From Fibrobacter succinogenes (lineage in GTDB: Bacteria; Fibrobacterota; Fibrobacteria; Fibrobacterales; Fibrobacteraceae), in the NCBI GenBank assembly GCA_902794535.1, contig CADBHQ010000020.1, positions 62,001-126,000 on the forward strand: a DNA stretch of 64,000 nt. Direction: 5' to 3'. A model generated the notes under the pieces. The model made no database searches, was not told where the DNA came from, and saw only the letters and a program-made list of their open reading frames with translations. Position numbers and translations under genes: made by a program. Positions within the stretch are counted from its first letter, which is position 1, and each line of letters begins with the position of its first letter. Positions 32,218 to 41,066 of the stretch are shown one piece after another.

Positions 32218-32955
32218 TTACAGGAACATGTTGAGACGCAAGAAGGCACCAATCGGGAGGTCGTCACCAGTGTGCCGGCCGAATGTGATTCTGCCTAAAG
32301 CGCGTATGCTGAACGTTTGGTTGATGACGAACGTTGCGCCAGCACCAGGCGAAACGTTTCCGTGTCCCGTATGGTTGTCGCCGTAGTTTTCGCCATCGTA
32401 TGAGTACTCTCCGATTTCCATGGTTGCGGCCACATTGATCAATGGAATGATTGGACCGCCAAATTCAAAGGCGGTCTCGATTGCACCGTTAAGGTATAAC
32501 GGCGGAGAAATCTTATCTTTTCCCTGTGTTTCGATGCGCATCCCTAGTTGTGAACCGAGATTCACTATGCCAAATTTTTGGGAATACTGTGCGCCAAAGA
32601 AGAATGCCCAAGCGGAGTTGGTATAGTATCCGTAAGTTGTAGGAATGGTCACGTCTACAAAGGCGTTCAAGTTCTCCAAGAATTGGTAGCGGACCATAGC
32701 CGTTGGGTTGCCGAGTCCATTGTCATTGCTGTTCAGTTCTACGAGGTAAGGGAGGGTTGCTGCCAATTCTAAATTTGGCAAGACGGTGTAGCGAGACCCT
32801 ACATAGGGGTGGAGGGACTGTGTTTCACCGTGGTCGTAAAATTCGATGCCGACGCGTGTTTCGCCTTTATGGTTTTCAAGAACCGGGAATAAGTCCCAGC
32901 TTGCAAAAGATGTAGAGACAACAAGGGCGCATGCGAGCGCTATTTGCTTGAACAT
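32218..32955 (-). CDS. hypothetical outer-membrane beta-barrel protein
   Basis: 245 aa from ATG 32955 (SD AAAGGAG). Signal peptide MFKQIALACALVVSTSFA. The rest alternates short amphipathic strands rich in Tyr/Phe/Gly (VGIEFYDHG, YTVLPNLELAATLPY, AMVRYQFLENLNAFVDVTIPTTYGYYTN, SIRALGRITFGRHTGDDLPIGAFLRLNMFL) and ends in aromatic/hydrophobic Phe-Leu, as outer-membrane barrels often do. No enzyme motif. Probably a transport or structural barrel; family not recognised. Single-gene transcript. Confidence 0.75.
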   Translation of the reverse strand: MFKQIALACALVVSTSFASWDLFPVLENHKGETRVGIEFYDHGETQSLHPYVGSRYTVLPNLELAATLPYLVELNSNDNGLGNPTAMVRYQFLENLNAFVDVTIPTTYGYYTNSAWAFFFGAQYSQKFGIVNLGSQLGMRIETQGKDKISPPLYLNGAIETAFEFGGPIIPLINVAATMEIGEYSYDGENYGDNHTGHGNVSPGAGATFVINQTFSIRALGRITFGRHTGDDLPIGAFLRLNMFL

Positions 32956-33038
32956 TTGTTCTCCTTTAAAGGAATCAACTGCGACCACAACAAAATACAA
33001 AGTTGTGTGTATAAAGGCAATGTTTTTTTTATGTTTTT

Positions 33039-34025
33039 TTAGTGCAGCGATAGTCCCGCGATTTGCTTTTCGAGTTCTGCAGCTTGCGATGCCAGCTTCT
33101 TCTTGAACTCTTGTGTCGCGTGGGAGTCGACGTCCACGATTCGGTGGTTTGCACTTTTGAGGAACTTCTCGACGGCGGCGATGTCGCCGCGTGTGCGCTC
33201 GTTGCAATACGTCTCGACCATGCGCTCGAATATGTACTCTTCGGTGGTTTTAGACAAATGAATCATGTCGTCGCTATAAAAGCGGTAGTCGCGCAACTCG
33301 TCCATCACGATTTCGTAGCTGGGGAAATATTCAGCGATGTCATTGCGAGGAGCCAACGGCGACGCGGCAATCTCTGCAATTGCTTTTTCTATGCCGAGCA
33401 GTACCGTTGCCTTGGAAAGGTTGTTGCCGTGCGCTCCGTCGCCTAGGTGCCTGATAGGCGATACGGTAAAGACGATGCGGGCGTCGCGATTCATGTCGCG
33501 GAGCAGGGCGACGATCCTTTGGATGGCTTCGGCGGCTTCTTCGACCGAAATCATTCGGCGCGTGAACAGATTCGGGTCTTGCCTGTGACAATTCGATACG
33601 GGCTTGCCGCTGTCCTTTAAATAGTAGACAAACGCGGATCCGAGCGTGATAAAGATGACGCTTGCCTTCTGCAAAAAATCGCGGGCTTGTGTTGCCGCGG
33701 CATTCAGCTTGCCGATACATTCTTCTTTTGTCGTGCCCGAAAGCGAACTATGTGCGTCCCAACAGTGCCAAAGCCCGTCGCATCGCGTGTCCTGAAAAAC
33801 ATCTTCTTCTCCGAAAACTTTCCCGTCGGCAATCGCCTTGATTTGACCCGCCAAAGAAACCGGATTGTAGACCGTCCCGAATGGGTTCGCAAGAACATTG
33901 AATTTCCGTTCCGCAAACTGCGCCGAAATATTGTCCGCAAAGCACGATCCGAAAAATGCTAAACGACTCGTGTAGTCGATTTTAAAATTCGCGGCGGGGA
34001 TGTCAATTTTCGTGAAAAAGTTCAT
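33039..34025 (-). CDS. GSCFA-domain protein
   Basis: 328 aa. The family-defining motif FFGSCFADNISAQFAERKFNVLANPFGTVYNP is at about 24-55, with ITLGSAFVYYLK, VFTVSPIRHLGDGAHGNNLSKATVLL and YFPSYEIVMDELRDYRFYSDDMIHLS, as in GSCFA proteins (an SGNH-hydrolase relative frequent in Bacteroidetes and Fibrobacteres). Function not established; esterase or acyltransferase is plausible. The ATG lies 8 nt after TATAAA with no SD, so the transcript may be leaderless. Confidence 0.88.
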   Translation of the reverse strand: MNFFTKIDIPAANFKIDYTSRLAFFGSCFADNISAQFAERKFNVLANPFGTVYNPVSLAGQIKAIADGKVFGEEDVFQDTRCDGLWHCWDAHSSLSGTTKEECIGKLNAAATQARDFLQKASVIFITLGSAFVYYLKDSGKPVSNCHRQDPNLFTRRMISVEEAAEAIQRIVALLRDMNRDARIVFTVSPIRHLGDGAHGNNLSKATVLLGIEKAIAEIAASPLAPRNDIAEYFPSYEIVMDELRDYRFYSDDMIHLSKTTEEYIFERMVETYCNERTRGDIAAVEKFLKSANHRIVDVDSHATQEFKKKLASQAAELEKQIAGLSLH

Positions 34026-34070
34026 ACGCCAAATTTATATAGAATTCTATTTGCAAGTGCTTAATGGGGT

Positions 34071-34194
34071 CACACGGATTCGGAAAAACTAACGTTTTTC
34101 CCTTTTTATAATAAATATTAGAGAATTTTTTTTCTTGCACAATTGTTGAAATGAGACCTATTAGATTTTACGTTAGTAAAATCCAATCCGTGTG
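34071..34194. repeat. 124-bp MITE-like element with inverted-repeat ends and two hairpins
   Basis: Ends are CACACGGATT (34071-34080) and AATCCGTGTG (34185-34194). Next to each end is a hairpin: GGAAAAAC-TAAC-GTTTTTCC (34082-34101) and GATTTTAC-GTTA-GTAAAATC (34164-34183), whose loop sequences ACTAACGT and ACGTTAGT are reverse complements. The interior is A/T-rich with no ORF. No target-site duplication is obvious. The left hairpin followed by CTTTTT could also terminate transcription. Confidence 0.6.
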
Positions 34195-34304
34195 GTAAAT
34201 TGACTTTTAGATTAATTTTATATTGTAAAAACAGCTAATTTTTCAATAATTTCAATAAATCTTTAAAATTTTTATAAAAACCAATAAAAAATATTGTAAA
34301 ACTA

Positions 34305-34383
34305 TTGATTTTTGAAAATTTATTACTTATATTTAAAACGTGGTCAGGTTGAGCCCGTATTTTGGGGGCTAAGAGGAGGATAA
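34305..34383 (+). promoter_or_regulatory. cassette 1 promoter and leader
   Basis: -35 TTGATT (34305-34310), 17-nt spacer, -10 TATATT (34328-34333), then a leader with AGCCC/GGGCT pairing and SD AGGAGG. Homologous to leaders at 37201 and 40147. Confidence 0.8.
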
Positions 34384-35217
34384 ATGAAAGATATTCTTGA
34401 GTACACGAACTACCGCCAGTATATCGCGGATTATTACGCCGACAGAAAGGCGAAATCTGCGTTTACCTGGCAGGAGTTTGCTGCTTCGGCGGGCTTTTCT
34501 TCGCCGGTTTACCTTAAATATGTAAGCGAGGGCCGCTTTAATTTGAGCGAGGCCGCGGCAGACCGTATGGCTCGTCTCATGCATCTTGCCGATTACGAAC
34601 GCGAATTCTTCGTCGAAATGGTGCGTTTCGACCATGCAAAGACCGATGCTGAAAAACGAGCCGCATTCAGCAAGATGGTTTCTATCGGCGAGGCTCACAA
34701 GGCAAAGGTGGTTGATGCGGAATCGTTCCGTTTCTTTGAAGATTGGAAAAAGCCGGTGCTTCGTGAACTGGCTCCTGCCATGCCAGGGGCAAAGCCGCTT
34801 TCGCTTGCAAAGGCGTGTCGCCCTAAAGTTTCTGCAGCCGAAGTGACCGAGTCCTTGAATTTCTTGATCAAGGCGAACTTGCTTCAGAAAAACGAAGATG
34901 GAAATTATACGCAGACCGATAAGGTCGTGACGACCGGTCCCATGGAATTTACGCCGCTTGCGATTCGCGGGCTGCATCACCAAATGGGTGAAATCGCTTT
35001 GGATGCAATTGAGGGCGTTCCTCAAGATGAACGTCACTTTTCGGGCCTTACGCTTGGCATTACTCGCGCGGCCTACGAAAAAATCGTGAAGCGGATTGCC
35101 GAGTTCCGCAAAGAGATTATTGCAATTGCGACGGAAGAACCTGAGACAGATGAAGTATATCGTCTGAACATGCAGTTCTTCCCGATGACAAACATTAATG
35201 GTTCAAAAAAGGGTTAG
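34384..35217 (+). CDS. TIGR02147 family protein (cassette 1), putative regulator
   Basis: 277 aa. It starts MKDILEYTNYRQYIADYYADRK and carries SAFTWQEFAASAGFSSPVYLKYVSEGRFNLSEAA (an HTH-like stretch at about 25-60), LAPAMPGAKPL, EVTESLNFLIKANLLQKNEDGNYTQTDK (winged-helix-like) and the C-terminal TDEVYRLNMQFFPMTN. This is the Fibrobacter-expanded TIGR02147 family, likely DNA- or RNA-binding regulators. Its TAG stop lies in the SD of the following TIGR02145 lipoprotein gene. Two close paralogues follow in tandem. It may regulate the partner lipoprotein; inferred from constant pairing. Confidence 0.9.
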   Translation: MKDILEYTNYRQYIADYYADRKAKSAFTWQEFAASAGFSSPVYLKYVSEGRFNLSEAAADRMARLMHLADYEREFFVEMVRFDHAKTDAEKRAAFSKMVSIGEAHKAKVVDAESFRFFEDWKKPVLRELAPAMPGAKPLSLAKACRPKVSAAEVTESLNFLIKANLLQKNEDGNYTQTDKVVTTGPMEFTPLAIRGLHHQMGEIALDAIEGVPQDERHFSGLTLGITRAAYEKIVKRIAEFRKEIIAIATEEPETDEVYRLNMQFFPMTNINGSKKG

Positions 35218-35226
35218 GAGGCTACC

Positions 35227-37020
35227 ATGAATTACGCAAAGATCGCAAGACAGTTTGTCTGCAAAATGGCGATGCCGCTCGCCTTGATGTTCGCGGCTTG
35301 TTCCACGGACGACGGCAACCGAGTTAGTGGTGGCGCCGAAGAAGAAACGGGAATTGTCGCTACGCTTCAAGTTTATGCGTATTACACCGCATCTGGCGTG
35401 GTGGCGCGTGTGGCGGAATCGTCGACAAGCGATAGTGTTGGAATTTCTCTTCCGGAAAATATTTTCCCTGAAAGAGGTAAAGTTGTTCTGACGGAACTGG
35501 ATCCTAAAACGCTCACACCTGTAGGCGACAGTTCTTTGACGGTGGAATTTGGGAGTAAAACCGGAATCGTTCAGTTTAGCGACGTTGAACTGAAAACCTC
35601 TGTTGTTTCGTTAGTGGCAACTTCGGATAGTGTGTCCTTGGAAGCAATCGTAGATGTCCGGGATGCCAATACCGTTGTTGTCGATGAACTGAGCCATTTG
35701 ATTGCACATCGTATCAAGAAATTGGTCGAGTCGGGTTTGTCTTTTGCTTCGGCAAAGGATCAGGCTGAAACGGAAGTGGCAAGTACGTTTGGATTCACGG
35801 ACTTGTCGACGCAGTCCTTGTGGCGCAAGGCGTTTAACGAAGTGGTTTCGATTGATTTGCTGAATCAATTAGAAAAGGAATTTGGCGGTGCAGGGAATGC
35901 TGCAGGTATTTCGGATGCTTCGAAAAAATCTTTGATGGCTGCAATTGAGGGCTTTGGAATATTGAGTATCTTGGAATATCCTTCGGCGATGTTTGATGTT
36001 GTCGGAGAAGGTTCGGCTGCGTTCTATCAAGATTGTTTGCAAAGAAAAGATTATTACGCCAATCTGCTTGCGAGTGTATTCGGTGTTGGCGAGTGCTCGT
36101 CTGAAAAAGAAGGCGTACTTGTCGATGTTGCGGGAGAATTCTATGAGATAGGGTGCCAATCTGGCTCTTGGACGTTGCTTTATAGCAAGGCAAAGCGGTA
36201 TCATGTTGAACATACCTTCGGGGCGGTGGTCGATTCTCGCGATGGCAGAACCTATAAGACGGTGACCATTGATTTGGGTGGAAAGACTCAAACCTGGATG
36301 GCGGAAAACTTGAATTACGCTACGGACTTCTCCTACTGTTATGCAAATGATACGTCGTGGTGTTCTGCTTACGGTCGCGAGTACTATTTCAGTAACGTGT
36401 TGGATTCATCGGTGTATCGGAATTTTACGAATGAGGAAGAATGTCTGGCCTATATGGTGGATCATATCATGAAGGTTGCGGGCATAGAAGATACATCTAA
36501 TGCGTTATTCTTTGCGGAAGATTATTGCTATGAAGATGCAGATTATAGTATTTATCATCCTTATAACATTAATTGGGAAAAAGTAATTGATTCGTTAGAT
36601 GTGCTGAATTTTGATATTTGTCCCGAAGGTTGGCGAATGTCGAATTACGAAGACTGGAATACTTTGCTCTCCTATTTGGCTGACCACTTTGAATTCGATC
36701 CGCTAGAAGATGAACATGATGCTAGGTTTGTCAAACCTGAGTTCGAATTGTTGTTGGAAAGTCGTGGAGACCCTGTCGGATTTGGTTTGAAGGCTTTGGC
36801 GTTTGTTCATGGTGATCCGGAATTGGGATATGGTTTCCGTACGGGGCGGGTAAACGGCTTCCAGCTCTTGCCGACTAAAGTGGGCGATGGTGTGATTGTG
36901 GATATTTATTCTACTCAAGGACTATCTGGGATTGATGGCGGGTATTGGTACTTTAGGTATCGTTACGATTATAATCGGGAATTCGATGGCAACTTTGTTC
37001 GTTGCATAAAAAAGGACTGA
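35227..37020 (+). CDS. TIGR02145 lipoprotein (cassette 1)
   Basis: 597 aa. Lipoprotein signal MNYAKIARQFVCKMAMPLAL then MFAAC, with Cys25 lipidated. Residues about 40-330 are a poorly conserved region (carboxypeptidase-like strands, then a helical segment). The TIGR02145 domain starts at about 335: VVDSRDGRTYKTVTIDLGGK, TWMAENLNYATDFSYCY, CPEGWRMSNYEDWNTLL, with a variable insertion, ending FVRCIKKD. Probably surface-exposed outer-membrane lipoprotein; ligand unknown. Its signal peptide is almost identical to those of cassettes 2 and 3, while the body differs strongly. Followed by a terminator. Confidence 0.9.
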   Translation: MNYAKIARQFVCKMAMPLALMFAACSTDDGNRVSGGAEEETGIVATLQVYAYYTASGVVARVAESSTSDSVGISLPENIFPERGKVVLTELDPKTLTPVGDSSLTVEFGSKTGIVQFSDVELKTSVVSLVATSDSVSLEAIVDVRDANTVVVDELSHLIAHRIKKLVESGLSFASAKDQAETEVASTFGFTDLSTQSLWRKAFNEVVSIDLLNQLEKEFGGAGNAAGISDASKKSLMAAIEGFGILSILEYPSAMFDVVGEGSAAFYQDCLQRKDYYANLLASVFGVGECSSEKEGVLVDVAGEFYEIGCQSGSWTLLYSKAKRYHVEHTFGAVVDSRDGRTYKTVTIDLGGKTQTWMAENLNYATDFSYCYANDTSWCSAYGREYYFSNVLDSSVYRNFTNEEECLAYMVDHIMKVAGIEDTSNALFFAEDYCYEDADYSIYHPYNINWEKVIDSLDVLNFDICPEGWRMSNYEDWNTLLSYLADHFEFDPLEDEHDARFVKPEFELLLESRGDPVGFGLKALAFVHGDPELGYGFRTGRVNGFQLLPTKVGDGVIVDIYSTQGLSGIDGGYWYFRYRYDYNREFDGNFVRCIKKD

Positions 37021-37057
37021 TGAAATTTGGGTAAAAAGGAGGAATCGTTAGGAGGAA

Positions 37058-37090
37058 AAGAAGGTGGACTTCGGTCTGCCTTCTTTTTTT
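37058..37090 (+). terminator. terminator of cassette 1
   Basis: AAGAAGGTGGAC-TTCG-GTCTGCCTTCTT with T7; UUCG tetraloop and G-U pairs in the stem. Confidence 0.9.
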
Positions 37091-37200
37091 GTGTTCTGTG
37101 CTTGAATTCTGTTTATTGTGAAAAATTGTGATTTTTTATATAAAATTCTGTAAAATGCTTAAATTTTAGAAATTTAGTGAAAAATTTATTGTAAAAACTA

Positions 37201-37280
37201 TTGACTTTTGAAAAATCATTGTTTATATTTGGAGTGTACTTAGCTTGGGCCGAGTTTTCGGGGGGTTAAGAGGAGGACAA
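37201..37280 (+). promoter_or_regulatory. cassette 2 promoter and hairpin leader
   Basis: -35 TTGACT (37201-37206), 17 nt, -10 TATATT (37224-37229). The leader stem CTTAGC (37239-37244) / GTTAAG (37265-37270) encloses GGGCCGAG...TCGGGG and abuts the SD AGGAGG. Confidence 0.8.
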
Positions 37281-38111
37281 ATGAAAGATATACTTGAATA
37301 TACGAGCTACCGTCAGTATATCGCGGACTATTACGCTGACAAAAAGGCGAAATCTGCGTTTACTTGGCCGGAGTTTGCTTCTGCGGCGGGATTTTCTTCG
37401 CCAGTCTACCTAAAATATGTGAGCGAGGGTCGCTTCAACTTGAGCGATGCAGCTGTTGACCGTGTTGCCGCGGCAATGCACTTGTCTGGTAGCGACCTTG
37501 AATTTTTCCGCGAGATGGTTTGCTTTGACCATGCCAAGACGGACAAGGCCAAAAAGGAATCTTTCCAGAAGTTGGTGGCAATGGCGGAAAGTCGCAAGGC
37601 CAAAGTGATCGAGGCCGATGCCTTCCGCTATTTTGACAGCTGGAAAAATCCCGTGCTTCGTGAATTGGCACCTGCTATGCCGGGGGCAAAGCCGTTGGCG
37701 CTTGCGAAAGCGTGCCGTCCTAAAATTACTGCTGCCGAAGTGAGCGATTCGCTGAACTTTCTGATAAAGGCGAACATGCTTCAGAAAGACGAAAACGGCA
37801 ATTACGTTCAGACGGACAGGTCGATTACGGCCGGACCCATGGAAGTGACTCCCGCTGTGATTCGCGGCCTGCATCGCCAAATGGGTGAACTTGCGCTCGA
37901 TACAATTGAGGGCGTGCCACAAAACGAACGTCGCTTTTCTGGCGTGACCTTAGGCATTACGCAAAACGCTTACGATGAAATCGTCAGAGAAATCGATGCA
38001 TTCCGCAAGCGTGTTATTGAAATTGCCACTAGGGAAACTGAAACGGATGAGGTGTACCGCTTGAACATCCAGTTTTTCCCGATGACGAACAAGAATTCAA
38101 AAAAGGGTTAG
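37281..38111 (+). CDS. TIGR02147 family protein (cassette 2), putative regulator
   Basis: 276 aa from ATG 37281 (SD GAGGAGG; the open frame upstream is leader). It starts MKDILEYTSYRQYIADYYADKK and keeps all family blocks: FASAAGFSSPVYLKYVSEG, LAPAMPGAKPLALAKACRPK, EVSDSLNFLIKANMLQKDENG, ETDEVYRLNIQFFPMTN. Close paralogue of the proteins at 34384 and 40227. Its TAG stop overlaps the SD region of the next gene, giving probable translational coupling. Confidence 0.9.
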   Translation: MKDILEYTSYRQYIADYYADKKAKSAFTWPEFASAAGFSSPVYLKYVSEGRFNLSDAAVDRVAAAMHLSGSDLEFFREMVCFDHAKTDKAKKESFQKLVAMAESRKAKVIEADAFRYFDSWKNPVLRELAPAMPGAKPLALAKACRPKITAAEVSDSLNFLIKANMLQKDENGNYVQTDRSITAGPMEVTPAVIRGLHRQMGELALDTIEGVPQNERRFSGVTLGITQNAYDEIVREIDAFRKRVIEIATRETETDEVYRLNIQFFPMTNKNSKKG

Positions 38112-38120
38112 GAGGATATC

Positions 38121-39968
38121 ATGAATTACTCAAAAATGGCTACGCAGTTTGTCTGCAAAATGGCGATGCCGCTCGCCTTAATGTTCGCGGCCTGTTCCAC
38201 CGACGAAGGAAATACCATTTCAAAGGCTGATCCGACTCCAGGGCCGGAGATGGGCGGCTCCTCGGAAGAACCGAATATTATCGCGTACGAAAATATCTCT
38301 TTAAGGGGGCGGGCTTATTATGCGCCTGCGGCAATCGGAAAGGAAGGATCTGTGGAAAATATAGACGCTTCTTTGTCGGTGGATGTCTTTGGGTCTGGTG
38401 GTACAGTGATGCTAAGAGAATTAGACTCGACGACATTGGAATGGACCGATGCCCCGTATTATACGGTGGAGTATAGCGCCGCTGTCGAAGATTCTATGAC
38501 GGGTGAGTTGAATTTTGCGAATGATGGAATTATCCGGTTTGATAGCGTCTCGGTGAATAGTCCGGTTGTCATGCTGATTGCGTCTTCTGGATCGGTTTCG
38601 TTGAAAGCGATTGTTGATTTACGCGATTCGGCTTCTTTTATTGTTGATGCGTTGACTCATTTGAAGGCTTATCGCCTTCAAAAACTGGTTGATTCTGGGG
38701 AGTCTTTTGCGTCGGCGAAGATTCAGGTAGAAGCAGAAACGGCGAATATGTTTGGTTTTTGCGGACAGGGGACGCTTGAAGCTACTGATGTTCGTGAAAT
38801 GCTGAATGAATTTCCGTTTGAATTGTTGCAATCAATAAAAGAGGACCTCGGTAAAACAGGTTCAATTGCGGGACTCTCTGAAAGTACAAAAGAATCTATG
38901 CGTTCCTATGTATTGCATTCGTATTTTATGAAAGTTTTGCTGCTTCCGGAATCGCTGTTTGGACGACTCGACGATGCTGCAGTCTTGTTCTATCAAGATT
39001 GCCTGAAAAAGAAACAGACTTTGCTTCGTATGCTTGCTAGCGCATATGGGTACGACTGTTCGTCGACAAACGAAGGTGCTCTTGTCGATATTTATAAGAA
39101 TGAGGTTCTCTTGAAATGTCGTGAAGGTTCTTGGGAACTTGTTGATGGTCGTGTGGCTCAGTTGAATGTTTCGTCGACGATGGGGTCCATGACTGATTCG
39201 AGAGACGGTCAAACGTACAAGACGGTAACTCTGGAATTTGACGGTATTTCGCAGACATGGATGGCGGAAAATCTGAACTATGTTACGGAAAAGTCCAGTT
39301 GCTTTAGAGAGGATTCGTCGTATTGCTCTGTGTATGGCCGCATGTATACGTATTTCCCGCTGGATTCGATTTACAATAAATATGCGTCAGAAGAGGAATG
39401 CTTTGCAGATCGTATGAATGTTTGGCTGGCTGAGTATCGTGCTCTTGCGGACTCGTTAGATGAAATTGATTCGTTGAGTGAAAGTGATTCCCTGTATTTT
39501 GTAGAAGATGCGCATAGGCTCTGTAAGGAACTTAGGGAAGAACCGGATAATCCTGACAATGTAAACTGGAGTAAGGTGATTGATTCTCTGGATGTGCTGA
39601 ATTATAATGTATGTCCTGAAGGTTGGCGAATGCCCTCGTACGAAGATTGGGAAGCCCTGCTGACGCATGTCGATTATGATTTGTTGCATTCCGCTAATGG
39701 GAACCCGGTCGGCTTTGGACTTGAAACTTTGGGAATGGCTCGTGGTGCTAATGGCATGTATAGAATCAAGTTAAGTGGCGGTGAGGGCTATCTGTTTACG
39801 CCGAGGCCCACGCCTGAAGAATATCTGCAACCTGGAATGCCGTATATGGGAGATGCGATAGGAATGGTTTATACATTGGCGTATTCTCAATTGAACAACG
39901 GCTTTTTGAAGACTGGATATTCATATGCGATGTGGCATAGCGGTTTTGTCCGCTGCATTAAGGAATAG
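38121..39968 (+). CDS. TIGR02145 lipoprotein (cassette 2)
   Basis: 615 aa. Signal MNYSKMATQFVCKMAMPLAL then MFAAC; lipid-anchored Cys25. A middle region with an Ala/Asp/Ser-rich stretch and a helical segment of unknown fold is followed by the TIGR02145 domain from about 355: MTDSRDGQTYKTVTLEFDGI, TWMAENLNYVTEKSSCF, CPEGWRMPSYEDWEALL, ending FVRCIKE. A long acidic insertion with repeated Asp-Ser-Leu (DSLDEIDSLSESDSLYF) interrupts the domain. It pairs with the TIGR02147 gene 9 nt upstream. Confidence 0.9.
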   Translation: MNYSKMATQFVCKMAMPLALMFAACSTDEGNTISKADPTPGPEMGGSSEEPNIIAYENISLRGRAYYAPAAIGKEGSVENIDASLSVDVFGSGGTVMLRELDSTTLEWTDAPYYTVEYSAAVEDSMTGELNFANDGIIRFDSVSVNSPVVMLIASSGSVSLKAIVDLRDSASFIVDALTHLKAYRLQKLVDSGESFASAKIQVEAETANMFGFCGQGTLEATDVREMLNEFPFELLQSIKEDLGKTGSIAGLSESTKESMRSYVLHSYFMKVLLLPESLFGRLDDAAVLFYQDCLKKKQTLLRMLASAYGYDCSSTNEGALVDIYKNEVLLKCREGSWELVDGRVAQLNVSSTMGSMTDSRDGQTYKTVTLEFDGISQTWMAENLNYVTEKSSCFREDSSYCSVYGRMYTYFPLDSIYNKYASEEECFADRMNVWLAEYRALADSLDEIDSLSESDSLYFVEDAHRLCKELREEPDNPDNVNWSKVIDSLDVLNYNVCPEGWRMPSYEDWEALLTHVDYDLLHSANGNPVGFGLETLGMARGANGMYRIKLSGGEGYLFTPRPTPEEYLQPGMPYMGDAIGMVYTLAYSQLNNGFLKTGYSYAMWHSGFVRCIKE

Positions 39969-40023
39969 CGAATTTGGCGGTTAGGAGAATCGGTTGGGAG
40001 GCCGATTGGGGAACGGAGGAACG

Positions 40024-40049
40024 AAAGGCGGGCTTTGGCCCGCCTTTTT
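40024..40049 (+). terminator. terminator of cassette 2
   Basis: AAAGGCGGGC-TTTG-GCCCGCCTTTTT, a strong stem with a T run. Confidence 0.92.
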
Positions 40050-40146
40050 ATATTGTATTTATGTCGTAAAATTTCTCAATTTTTAAAAATAAATGCAAAA
40101 ACGTGTGAAATTTGCTAAAAAACTTAAAATTTATGTCATAAAACTA

Positions 40147-40226
40147 TTGACTTTTTAAAATTCTTTGTTTATATTTAGGATGTACTTAGCTTGGGCCGAG
40201 TTTTCGGGGGGCTAAGAGGAGGACAA
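40147..40226 (+). promoter_or_regulatory. cassette 3 promoter and hairpin leader
   Basis: -35 TTGACT (40147-40152), 17 nt, -10 TATATT (40170-40175). Leader stem CTTAGC (40185-40190) / GCTAAG (40211-40216); the second base pair is C-G here where cassette 2 has a G-U, so pairing is preserved. SD AGGAGG follows directly. Confidence 0.8.
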
Positions 40227-41057
40227 ATGAAAGATATACTTGAGTACACGAGCTATCGCCAGTATATCGCGGATTATTACGCCGAAAGAAAGGCGAAGTC
40301 TGCGTTTACTTGGCAGGAGTTCGCTTCTTTGGCGGGGTTTTCCTCGTCGATTTTCCTTAAATACGTGAGCGAAGGCCGCTATAACCTGGGCGAAGCTACT
40401 GCCGTGCGTGTAGCTACGGCCATGAACCTTGCGGACTACGAGTGCGATTTCTTCGTGGAGCTGGTCAAGTTCGACCATGCGAAAACGGATGCCGAAAAGA
40501 AGGCCGCTTATGGCGAGATGATTTCGATTGCCGAGGCGCACAAGGCGAAAGTCTTGGAAGGGGACTCTTTCCGTTTTTTCAGCGACTGGAAAAATCCTGT
40601 CATTCGCGAATTGGCTCCTGCTATGCCGGGGGCGAAACCCTTGGCGCTTGCCCATGCCTGTCGTGAAAAAATAACGGCGGCTGAAGTGACTGAGACCTTG
40701 AATTTCTTGGTCAAGGCGGGCTTGCTTCAAAAAGACGATGCGGGCAACTACACGCAAACAGAACAGTCTGTGACGACGGGCCCAATGGAGGTAACGCCTG
40801 TCGCCGTTCGTGGCATGCACCGCCAGATGGGTGAATTCGCCCTTGATGCGATCGAGGGTGTTCCGCAAAATGAACGTCATTTCTCGGGTATTACGCTAGG
40901 CGTTACGCATGAAGCCTACGATGAAATTGTGCAAGTGATTGCCGAATGCCGTAAAAAGGTAATTGCAATTGCGACTAGGGATTCTGCGATGGACGAGGTG
41001 TATCGTCTGAATATGCAGTTTTTCCCGCTCACAAAAAAGAATTCTAAAAAGGGTTAG
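40227..41057 (+). CDS. TIGR02147 family protein (cassette 3), putative regulator
   Basis: 276 aa from ATG 40227. Blocks MKDILEYTSYRQYIADYYAERK, FASLAGFSSSIFLKYVSEGRYNLGEA, LAPAMPGAKPLALAHACREK, EVTETLNFLVKAGLLQKDDAG and MDEVYRLNMQFFPLTK are all present. Same leader, SD and spacing as cassettes 1 and 2. Most diverged of the three within the first 60 residues. Confidence 0.9.
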   Translation: MKDILEYTSYRQYIADYYAERKAKSAFTWQEFASLAGFSSSIFLKYVSEGRYNLGEATAVRVATAMNLADYECDFFVELVKFDHAKTDAEKKAAYGEMISIAEAHKAKVLEGDSFRFFSDWKNPVIRELAPAMPGAKPLALAHACREKITAAEVTETLNFLVKAGLLQKDDAGNYTQTEQSVTTGPMEVTPVAVRGMHRQMGEFALDAIEGVPQNERHFSGITLGVTHEAYDEIVQVIAECRKKVIAIATRDSAMDEVYRLNMQFFPLTKKNSKKG

Positions 41058-41066
41058 GAGGATATT

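Noticed and set aside
37245..37280. N-terminal extension (TTG start) of the TIGR02147 proteins in cassettes 2 and 3
   Set aside because: The stretch is the leader hairpin; ATG with AGGAGG follows, and cassette 1 lacks the extension.
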